From assembly GCA_947039455.1 (NCBI GenBank), contig CAMQZB010000009.1, positions 1 through 64,000 on the forward strand: a stretch of 64,000 nucleotides of DNA, written 5' to 3'. The position numbers and the translations under genes are program-made. Below the pieces are notes generated by a model, which saw only the letters and a list, made by a program, of their open reading frames with translations, did not search any database and was not told the DNA's origin. This document shows positions 57,945-64,000 of this stretch, one piece after another (positions within the stretch are counted from its first letter, which is position 1; every line of letters begins with the position of its first letter). The stretch comes from an uncultured Clostridia bacterium. GTDB lineage: Bacteria > Bacillota > Clostridia > Christensenellales > CAMQZB01.

Positions 57945-58331
57945 ATGGAAAATAAATATATAGATGATTTGTTGGTTGAGGCCATAGGTAGATATTCGCT
58001 GTTTGGTAATGATAAATCAACTAAATATGTTTTTAAAAAATTGCCGACTATGGGGTACACGCATTCAATGCCGTTTGATTGTGATAACGGTTTTGCTATT
58101 TGTATATCGGTACTTGATAGCTATGGCGAAATTCTTGATATTAACGTTGAAAATCAAGCAATTCTGGGAATGGTGGGTAGTGGTTGTGCAAATATGAACC
58201 CAGCAATAATAGTAATCCAAATCGAAAATAAAATGATGTACATTGCAAGCGCAGCAAAAGAAGGTTTGATCAAACAAAAAACAGCAGAGAAAGCTGTCAA
58301 AAAATTTATTGCAACTTTGAACGGTATCTAA
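57945..58331 (+). CDS. Small protein of unknown function at the end of the helicase cluster
   Basis: A 128-aa protein with an AAGGAGA site. Its start is helical (DDLLVEAIGRYSLFG) and the middle is rich in glycine and hydrophobic residues (ILGMVGSGCANMNPAIIVIQ); there is no secretion signal. No family recognised. It lies 46 bases after the SF1 helicase and before a terminator, so it is the last gene of that transcription unit and could be a regulator or immunity factor of the system. Function unknown. Confidence 0.65.
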   Translation: MENKYIDDLLVEAIGRYSLFGNDKSTKYVFKKLPTMGYTHSMPFDCDNGFAICISVLDSYGEILDINVENQAILGMVGSGCANMNPAIIVIQIENKMMYIASAAKEGLIKQKTAEKAVKKFIATLNGI

Positions 58332-58360
58332 GGACAAAAATTAATATTAAAACTAAAAGA

Positions 58361-58387
58361 AACTCTGATTGTAATCAGGGTTTTTTG
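58361..58387 (+). terminator. Intrinsic terminator
   Basis: AACTCTGATT and AATCAGGGTT pair with one wobble and run into TTTTTT. Confidence 0.75.
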
Positions 58388-58457
58388 TTTATCACGTATC
58401 AGAATATAAATTTATTAGCAAATAATTTATTCTCTCGACAACTCTATCTGTAATTTA

Positions 58458-58490
58458 TGTGACTTATAGTCCGTTGTTAAATAAGTCACA
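58458..58490 (+). promoter_or_regulatory. C-box-like operator of the controller gene
   Basis: GACTTATAGTC (58461-58471) matches the palindromic GACT-N3-AGTC C-box of restriction controller proteins. A 10-bp inverted pair, TGTGACTTAT (58458-58467) and ATAAGTCACA (58481-58490), encloses it and suggests a second half-site. It lies 33 bases before the gene. Confidence 0.72.
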
Positions 58491-58522
58491 TTGTAGTATT
58501 CTGTAATCAATGAGGTGATTAT

Positions 58523-58732
58523 ATGATACAAGAGAAAGTGGGAAGTAGGATTAGGGAATTACGTAAAGAAAAGGGGATTAGTCAAGAGCAACTTGCGCTG
58601 AATGCTGATTTGGATAGAACGTATATGACTAGTGTTGAGAATGGTAGGCGTAATATTTCTATTGTGAATTTAGAGAAGATCGTAAAGGCGCTTGAGGTGG
58701 ATTTTAAAGTGTTCTTTGATTTTGAGGTGTGA
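58523..58732 (+). CDS. Controller (C) protein, XRE family
   Basis: A 69-aa single HTH protein. The sequence (SRIRELRKEKGISQEQLALN, then DRTYMTSVENGRRNISIVNL and a final FF) closely follows the pattern of controller proteins such as C.PvuII and C.Esp1396I, which delay restriction-enzyme expression when a system enters a new cell. The start follows GAGGTG by five bases, and a C-box lies upstream, supporting autoregulation. Its stop overlaps the region just before the nuclease/AAA gene (the next ATG is two bases later). No methyltransferase is adjacent. Confidence 0.83.
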   Translation: MIQEKVGSRIRELRKEKGISQEQLALNADLDRTYMTSVENGRRNISIVNLEKIVKALEVDFKVFFDFEV

Positions 58733-58734
58733 TT

Positions 58735-60702
58735 ATGACACGAGCTTATTATCACGCTGAAATAGCGAAATTTTTGCGTGCTAGCAGCAATTCAATCCTT
58801 GGCGAGTTATCAAGAAACAATCAATTTGATTTAGTTGATTTGCAAAGAAACACTTGGTTGCAAGAGATTGAAATATTGAAAAACGCACTGAAAAATATTA
58901 CAGGACACATCTTATTTGAATACACAATTCCCCGTATCGGCAGTCGTGCTGATGTGGTTGTAATAGTTAATGGCGTTGTGTATTTGCTTGAATTCAAGTG
59001 TGGAGATGGTGAATATGCTGCCCATGCGGTGGATCAGGTGCTAGATTATGCTCTTGACTTAAAGAACTTCCATTTGGAAAGTCACAAGGCTAAAATAATG
59101 CCAATTTTGATTGCAACTAAAGCGAAGAATTTTGTAAACCAATATACTTTTTACGAAGATAATATCTTAAAACCGTTGAAATTTAATAGTGCTATGATAG
59201 AGAGCGATTTTGCTAATCTTACTGAAAAATTCAATGGCAATATCACAGATCCTATTGCATGGCTTAATTCAGTATATCAACCTACGCCAACGATAATTGA
59301 AGCAGCGCAAGCACTGTATTCTAATCACAATGTAGAGGATATTTCTCGTTCTGATGCTGAAGCTATTAATCTAAAAGAAACAACATCGGAAATCAATAAA
59401 ATAATCAAAAACAGCAAAGACAATAACCTAAAATCAGTAATATTCGTAACGGGCGTTCCAGGAGCTGGAAAAACTTTAGTAGGGCTTAATCTAGCTAGTG
59501 CAAGGCAAGATTTTGAGAAAGATGAACGAGCGGTTTTCCTGTCAGGCAATTTCCCGTTAGTAGAAGTATTAACGGAAGCTTTAACACGTGATAAAGTTGC
59601 TCAAGAACATGCGAAAGGCAATAAAATCACAAAGAGTGAAGCAATGCGTCAGGTTAAATCTTTCATACAAATTATACATAAATACCGTGATGCTTATGTT
59701 GGGAATGAAGATTTGCCCTCAGAGCGAATTGCTATTTTTGACGAGGCGCAACGTGCTTGGACCCTGGAGCAAATTACTAAATTCATGGCGCAAAAAAAGG
59801 GTATTGCCAACTTTGAAATGAGTGAACCTGAGTTTTTAATTTCCACCATGGATAGGTTCCACGATTGGGCTGTGATAGTGTGTTTAGTTGGTGGTGGTCA
59901 AGAAATTAATACTGGTGAAGCGGGACTTCCTGAATGGTTCGATTCAATAAAAAGAAGTTTCCCGCACTGGAATGTGTACGCTTCAACAGAGCTTTATGAT
60001 GCGGAATATACACGTGGGCAAAATGTTGAAAATATGATTAATGGTCTTAAGGTAACTACATCGGATTGCTTGCATTTATCTACTTCTATGCGTTCTTTTA
60101 GAAGTGAAAATCAAGCGGATTTTGTTAAAAACTTACTTGATGTAAATATTGAGAAAACTAAAGAGATTTACAATATATTAATTGAAAAATATCCAATAGT
60201 CATAACTCGCAGTTTAGAAACAGCAAAAGATTGGGTGCGAAACAAGGCACGAGGAACTGAGCGATACGGTATTATTGCAAGCTCAAACGCACTTAGATTA
60301 AAACCGTGTGGAGTGTATGTAAAAAATGAAACATCACCAAGTTATTGGTTCTTAAATGGTAAGGAAGATGTTAGATCAAGCTATTTCTTGGAAGATGTAG
60401 TAACTGAATTTGATATTCAAGGATTAGAACTTGACTACTCAATTATGGCGTGGGACGCTAATTTTAGGTTCGAAAACGGCAGTTGGGGATACTATCGATT
60501 TAGTGGAAGCAAGTGGCAAAATTTGAATAATGAAAATAACAAAACATACCTAAAAAACTCCTACAGAGTTCTTCTAACAAGAGCACGCCAAGGTATGATA
60601 ATCTTCATTCCAGAAGGCAGTGAAACCGACCTTACCCGTAAAACTGAATACTACGACGGCGTGTTTAACTACCTAAAAGACATCGGCTTGGAGGTAGTGT
60701 AA
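58735..60702 (+). CDS. PD-(D/E)xK nuclease and DUF2075 AAA ATPase
   Basis: A 655-aa protein. The N-terminal domain has IGSRADVVVIVN (Asp about 71) then YLLEFKCGDG (Glu and Lys about 84-86), the PD-(D/E)xK nuclease plan. The DUF2075/Schlafen-like motor has Walker A TGVPGAGKTLVG (about 240), Walker B IFDEAQRAWT (about 335), and later helicase-like parts (SSNALRL, DIQGLELDYSIMAWD, RVLLTRARQGMIIFIP). It is translated with the controller gene. A nuclease-motor under C-protein control suggests a restriction-like defence, but what it recognises is unknown. Confidence 0.85.
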   Translation: MTRAYYHAEIAKFLRASSNSILGELSRNNQFDLVDLQRNTWLQEIEILKNALKNITGHILFEYTIPRIGSRADVVVIVNGVVYLLEFKCGDGEYAAHAVDQVLDYALDLKNFHLESHKAKIMPILIATKAKNFVNQYTFYEDNILKPLKFNSAMIESDFANLTEKFNGNITDPIAWLNSVYQPTPTIIEAAQALYSNHNVEDISRSDAEAINLKETTSEINKIIKNSKDNNLKSVIFVTGVPGAGKTLVGLNLASARQDFEKDERAVFLSGNFPLVEVLTEALTRDKVAQEHAKGNKITKSEAMRQVKSFIQIIHKYRDAYVGNEDLPSERIAIFDEAQRAWTLEQITKFMAQKKGIANFEMSEPEFLISTMDRFHDWAVIVCLVGGGQEINTGEAGLPEWFDSIKRSFPHWNVYASTELYDAEYTRGQNVENMINGLKVTTSDCLHLSTSMRSFRSENQADFVKNLLDVNIEKTKEIYNILIEKYPIVITRSLETAKDWVRNKARGTERYGIIASSNALRLKPCGVYVKNETSPSYWFLNGKEDVRSSYFLEDVVTEFDIQGLELDYSIMAWDANFRFENGSWGYYRFSGSKWQNLNNENNKTYLKNSYRVLLTRARQGMIIFIPEGSETDLTRKTEYYDGVFNYLKDIGLEVV

Positions 60703-60761
60703 TGAGCTATATTAAATGCCCTGTATGTGAGCTGAATTACATACAAGATACCGAAATATAA
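60702..60761 (+). pseudogene. Truncated zinc-ribbon-start gene remnant
   Basis: ATG overlaps the stop of the nuclease/AAA gene (TAATG). It encodes 19 residues, MSYIKCPVCELNYIQDTEI, with a CPxC zinc knuckle, then stops. The coupled start and the Cys pair look like the beginning of a longer operon partner that has been lost. Confidence 0.5.
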
Positions 60762-60831
60762 ACGTGTCTGGTTACTTAAAAAAAGGTTCCATGAGTCCCA
60801 CTATCTATGTAAATTGTTAATATAGAAATTA

Positions 60832-60866
60832 AAAGACAAATGCTTAGCGGTATTTGTCTTTATTTT
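60832..60866 (+). terminator. Intrinsic terminator
   Basis: AAAGACAAAT and ATTTGTCTTT pair around a 10-base loop, then a T-rich tail. Confidence 0.75.
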
Positions 60867-60967
60867 GTAAAAAGTATTTTATTTTCTTAGGCTTTATGAT
60901 ATAATAAAATTAAAAAACAAATTTTTCTTTGTTCGAGAAGTGAAAATTTGCTATGGAGAAGTTAAAA

Positions 60968-61252
60968 ATGGGAATAATTAATTTTATTAAAAATATTGGG
61001 AAAAAACCAGAATCATATATATCTAAAGAAGGTTACAAGCATGTTTACAAGCCAGCTAGTAGGGATTCAAGAGATAATGGATTTGTTGCAGAGCATAGAG
61101 ATGTGATGGGTAAAAAACTAGGTAGAAAACTAAATTCTAGTGAAATTGTTCATCATAAAGATGGCAATAAACTTAACAATAAGTCAAGAAATCTTGAATT
61201 AATGAGTAAAAAAGAACACTTTAAAACTCATAACACAAAGAAGACTAGATAA
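60968..61252 (+). CDS. Small HNH endonuclease
   Basis: A 94-aa protein with an HNH nuclease fold: EHRDVMGKKLGRKLNSSEIVHHKDGNKLNN, with the catalytic HH in IVHHKDGN, then the last N and H in NLELMSKKEHFKTH. Such stand-alone HNH proteins occur in phages, group I introns and islands. The ATG after GGAG is preferred to one 15 bases upstream. It is isolated between terminators with its own weak -10 (TATAAT at 60900). Target unknown. Confidence 0.82.
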   Translation: MGIINFIKNIGKKPESYISKEGYKHVYKPASRDSRDNGFVAEHRDVMGKKLGRKLNSSEIVHHKDGNKLNNKSRNLELMSKKEHFKTHNTKKTR

Positions 61253-61288
61253 AATATTAAAAGTTGAAAATGAAAGGTCTGTAGAAAG

Positions 61289-61722
61289 ATGAATGACATT
61301 TTTCTATGGTAGATGTTTGTGGTGTTTTGAGTGATGATTCTTAACCTCGTAAGTATTGACGTGATTTGAAAAAGAAGTTAACTTTGATGGGAAGCGAACT
61401 ATCCGATAAAATCGGACAGTTGAAAATGCAAGCGCAAGAAAGAAAATTTGCGTGATAACATGACTGATATTGAACTTGCTCTAAATCAGCTTGCCGAAGA
61501 AATTATTACAGCCTTTTCTAAACAAAAACAGCTATCTACGTTTAGCGAGAATAAAAGCGAAAAGAGGGTGGAGAAGTTGATAAAGAGACTCATGTCAACA
61601 TTTAAAGCAGCATAAACCAAAACGTAATTTCACCAATCAATGCGAAAGATAAAACAGCTCTAGAAGTTAAGTTTAAATTGGTTAATAAGAACTGGGATAT
61701 ATTGGATATTGTCTTAAAGTAA
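61289..61722 (+). pseudogene. BRO-type phage antirepressor remnant with internal deletion
   Basis: One frame reads VDVCGVLSDDS, stop (61342), PRKY, stop (61357), RDLKKKLTLMGSELSDKIGQ to 61455, which matches the BRO-N region of prophage antirepressors. A shifted frame from about 61452 reads RDNMTDIELALNQLAEE, and a third near 61625 reads QNVISPINAKDKTALE: pieces of the C-terminal domain. The central part is missing. The gene is clearly dead and marks past phage-like DNA in the island. Confidence 0.75.
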
Positions 61723-61742
61723 GTATATTATCATAATTTTAA

Positions 61743-61777
61743 AAAGCCTCTATCGTTAATCGATAGAGGCTTTTTTA
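61743..61777 (+). terminator. Intrinsic terminator
   Basis: Perfect 13-bp stem (AAAGCCTCTATCG and complement), 5-base loop, T run. Confidence 0.9.
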
Positions 61778-61888
61778 TGGTCAAATGTTGTCCTAGTATT
61801 AGAGTTTATAAGAAGATGTTTGCGATAATGTGAATTAAGACAAGTGTTATGGCATATAATACTATAGTCCAGTTAAATTGAAAAAAAC

Positions 61889-61917
61889 TTGACATTATGT
61901 ATTAGAATTGTTATAAT
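61889..61917 (+). promoter_or_regulatory. Promoter of the AbiE pair
   Basis: TTGACA and TATAAT with 17 bases between; 22 bases before the ATG. It resembles the excisionase promoter at 26270 in both boxes and in the ATTATG that follows the -35. Confidence 0.8.
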
Positions 61918-61939
61918 AGTATCCAATGGAGGTGCGTTT

Positions 61940-62644
61940 ATGTTATATTCAGTAAAAATTAAAAGTAGAATAATAGAATTTAAGCCCAAAGAACTTATAT
62001 TTGTCAGCAATTTGTGGCAAAATGAATTTAATAATATACCTCAAACCGCTTTCTTTAAAACTATTGAAAGGTTGAAAAATTCTGAAACTATTGTTCAAGT
62101 CTCTAAAGGTATATATTGTATTCCTGAAAAAACAAAATTTGGTAATTTAAAAACACCCGCTAGAGATGTCATTACATTCTATTTAGGCGAAAATGGTAAA
62201 AATGGTGTTGAAGTAGGATATAATTTCTATAACTTAAAAAACTTGTCAACACAAGTTTCTAAAAAGAGAGAATTTTACGTGTATAAGCTTAAGGGTCAAA
62301 CGAAAAACATTTCCAACGTTGCTATGAAAAAACTTAGTATTGAACCAAATGAAAGTAGAAATAGAATCATACAAGTCCTTAATTTTTTAGAGAATTATAG
62401 CAAGATAGAGGATTTAAATATGAATGGCGTTAGAGCGTATTTTAAAGAAATTGCCAATGATTTTAACGATACGGAGTTTGAAAATGTAATGTATGACTTT
62501 AAATGCAAAAAAAGTACAATTGCATTTTATGAATTAATTTTAAATTATTTTGAAGTACAAAATGATTTAGGAAAATTTTTCTCTAAATTATCAAAATACA
62601 ACATCCCGAATATAGAGGAGATTTATGAAACTACATTTAGATAA
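61940..62644 (+). CDS. AbiEi-like antitoxin (type IV toxin-antitoxin)
   Basis: A 234-aa protein. An N-terminal winged-helix part (about 14-60, FVSNLWQNEFNNIPQTAFF, then SKGIYCIPE) resembles the DNA-binding domain of AbiEi-type antitoxins (DUF6088). The C-terminal part is helical. The start follows GGAGG by seven bases. The stop lies 20 bases inside the toxin gene, so both are translated together. In known AbiE systems the antitoxin represses the operon and counters the toxin without binding it. Confidence 0.83.
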   Translation: MLYSVKIKSRIIEFKPKELIFVSNLWQNEFNNIPQTAFFKTIERLKNSETIVQVSKGIYCIPEKTKFGNLKTPARDVITFYLGENGKNGVEVGYNFYNLKNLSTQVSKKREFYVYKLKGQTKNISNVAMKKLSIEPNESRNRIIQVLNFLENYSKIEDLNMNGVRAYFKEIANDFNDTEFENVMYDFKCKKSTIAFYELILNYFEVQNDLGKFFSKLSKYNIPNIEEIYETTFR

Positions 62645-63560
62645 AGAAAAATTTCAAGAATTTGCGGATTTAACGGCTGATGTAATTGGTATTTCATCTG
62701 AAAATGTTATAAGAGATTATTACATTGTAGAACTGCTTGAAAATCTAGCAAAAAGCGAATATGCCGATGAGTGCGTCTTCAAAGGTGGTACATCATTGTC
62801 TAAATGCTACCCTAAATCGATAGAGCGTTTCTCTGAAGACATAGATTTAACATATATCCCAAATGAGGAACGAACTAAAAAGCAATACGGTCGAGGGTTA
62901 AAGGCCATTGAAAAATTAATTGCTAATAATTATAAACTCATTAAAATTGAAGATGAGCGAAACGATAGAAATAAGAGTTCAAACATTATTTTTGATCAAG
63001 ATGGCACTAAAATTAAGCTAGAAATTGGATCATCAGTTAAACCTGAACCATACTCGAAAAAAGTTGTTAAGTCATATATTCAAGAATTTCTTGAAGAACA
63101 TAATGCAGAGAATGAAATTCAAGAATATGAATTAAATACAGTAGAAATCAATGTTTTAAACATTGAAAGAACCTTTATAGATAAATTAATGACAGTAAAA
63201 CGCCATGCAATTTGTGGTTCATTACCACAAAAGGTGAGGCATATTTATGATGTTTATAGGCTGTTTAATATAAAAGAAATCAAAGAGTTTATTAAAAATA
63301 AAGAAGAACTCAAAAGAATTGTACAGCTAACAAAAAACACTGATACGCAATATTTGGAAAAGAGAGATGTTCCACAAGATTATTGCCCTAAAGGTCAATA
63401 TGACTTCAATTCTTGGAAAAATTGTTTTAGCCCTACCATTAGAAGTGAGTATGAGTCGTTACATATAAAGTTGCTTTATACTGACGTTAAACAAAATTTT
63501 GACGAAGCATTCAATGTGTTTTTGGAAATGGATAATATATTCATAGAGATTGAAGAGTAA
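62625..63560 (+). CDS. AbiEii-like nucleotidyltransferase toxin
   Basis: A 311-aa nucleotidyltransferase-fold protein. The DUF1814/AbiEii motifs are present: FKGGTSLSKCY (G54, G55, T56) and RFSEDIDLTY (D72, D74 metal ligands); further on IERTFIDKLMTVKRHA and HIYDVYRL. Toxins of this family block growth, in studied cases by adding nucleotides to tRNA. It pairs with the AbiEi gene just upstream. It is the last gene before the right end of the island. Confidence 0.88.
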   Translation: MKLHLDKEKFQEFADLTADVIGISSENVIRDYYIVELLENLAKSEYADECVFKGGTSLSKCYPKSIERFSEDIDLTYIPNEERTKKQYGRGLKAIEKLIANNYKLIKIEDERNDRNKSSNIIFDQDGTKIKLEIGSSVKPEPYSKKVVKSYIQEFLEEHNAENEIQEYELNTVEINVLNIERTFIDKLMTVKRHAICGSLPQKVRHIYDVYRLFNIKEIKEFIKNKEELKRIVQLTKNTDTQYLEKRDVPQDYCPKGQYDFNSWKNCFSPTIRSEYESLHIKLLYTDVKQNFDEAFNVFLEMDNIFIEIEE

Positions 63561-63879
63561 TTGCAAATTACATTGTTTTTTATAAATAGAATCGTATACC
63601 AATACCTGTTATGAAATGGGAAATAGCAAAGTTATATATTTTGAAATTATCATTTTGTTTCTTAAGTAAATTTAAATAATCTAACTTGAGGAATAGGGTC
63701 ATAGCATATACCAGTTCATTAATATTAAACATTAGTTAACAACTAGCCGCATAATTGAATGCAACCAATATGCGACAATGGTTGGGGTTATTTGGTGAAA
63801 TGGGGATAAATTGGATTAAAATATTGTGATTAATGTATATTGAATAGCGTGAATTGTATAAAATTATTCTCACGCTCTA
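63561..63879. other. Non-coding right end of the island
   Basis: About 320 bases without a gene. Short direct or inverted motifs (AACCAATATGCGACAATGGTT near 63763, read in two parts) may be integrase arm sites; no terminator with a T run is seen. Confidence 0.4.
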
Positions 63880-63952
63880 GAGTGGGAATAATAAAATCAA
63901 CCCCTGAAACCCTTTGTTTAAAGGTTTTCAGGGGTCTTTTTTTTCTCCGTGA
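63880..63952 (+). repeat. Right attachment repeat (attR)
   Basis: Second copy of the 73-bp repeat: guaA's last three codons, stop and terminator, with T in place of C at two hairpin positions. Not preceded by any guaA coding sequence, so it is the displaced 3' end. Confidence 0.9.
63901..63944 (+). terminator. Duplicate guaA terminator in attR
   Basis: CCCCTGA/TCAGGGG hairpin with T8, duplicated by integration. It would stop transcription leaving the island at the right end. Confidence 0.85.
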
Positions 63953-64000
63953 TACACTTATGATACGCTATTAATCAAAAAACAGCGATAATTCACACTG

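Larger units (their letters stand above)
21255..63952. mobile_element. Integrative genomic island at the 3' end of guaA, carrying defence genes
   Basis: Bounded by a 73-bp direct repeat (21255-21327 and 63880-63952) with two mismatches, containing the last guaA codons, stop and terminator. The 3' end of guaA is a known target of tyrosine-integrase islands. Inside are an integrase, an excisionase-like gene, repressor-like regulators, a mobilization protein, ParA and its partner, a broken relaxase and at least seven defence modules. No type IV secretion genes are present, so it could only move by excision plus a helper element. Confidence 0.9.

Overview
The window is AT-rich DNA from a low-GC Gram-positive bacterium. 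A spoIIA operon (SpoIIAA, SpoIIAB, sigma F), clostridial-type ABC transporters, strong GGAGG ribosome binding sites and tRNAs with an encoded CCA point to an endospore-forming (or formerly spore-forming) Clostridia lineage of the Bacillota. I cannot fix the genus.

Positions 1-21254 are ordinary chromosome. They carry a two-component system with two fused ATPase-permease ABC proteins, a superoxide dismutase, a TetR/antiporter operon, six tRNA genes on the minus strand, the spoIIA operon, a four-gene ABC exporter operon, a lipoprotein, an unknown membrane protein, and guaB-guaA (GMP synthesis). A GC-rich dispersed repeat occurs three times (two copies at the left edge, one inverted near 16.3 kb).

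Positions 21255-63952 are a genomic island of about 42.6 kb inserted at the 3' end of guaA. A 73-bp direct repeat with two mismatches marks both ends; it holds the last three guaA codons, the stop codon and the guaA terminator. The island carries a tyrosine integrase, a small excisionase-like protein, two related repressor-like regulators, a mobilization-type protein, a ParA/ribbon-helix-helix partition pair and an N-terminally truncated relaxase. It looks like an integrative mobilizable element that has lost its own transfer function. Broken small genes and a deleted BRO-type antirepressor show ongoing decay.

The rest of the island is a dense set of defence genes: a PHP-ATPase (TrlF-like) with a LexA-like S24 peptidase; McrB-McrC; three successive TIR-superfamily proteins (CAP12/TIR-like, DUF4062, SEFIR); a type I restriction-modification operon (hsdM, hsdS, an unknown membrane protein, hsdR); a 928-aa unknown protein with a 1604-aa DUF1998 helicase (similar in layout to Druantia type III) and an SF1 helicase-nuclease; a restriction-type controller protein with a C-box operator driving a nuclease/AAA protein that has no methyltransferase beside it; an HNH nuclease; and an AbiE toxin-antitoxin pair. 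The most promising observations are the controller-driven nuclease/AAA operon, the S24 peptidase coupled to the PHP-ATPase, the 47-58 kb helicase cluster, the membrane protein inside the type I operon, and a likely centromere embedded in the coding sequence of the ParA partner.
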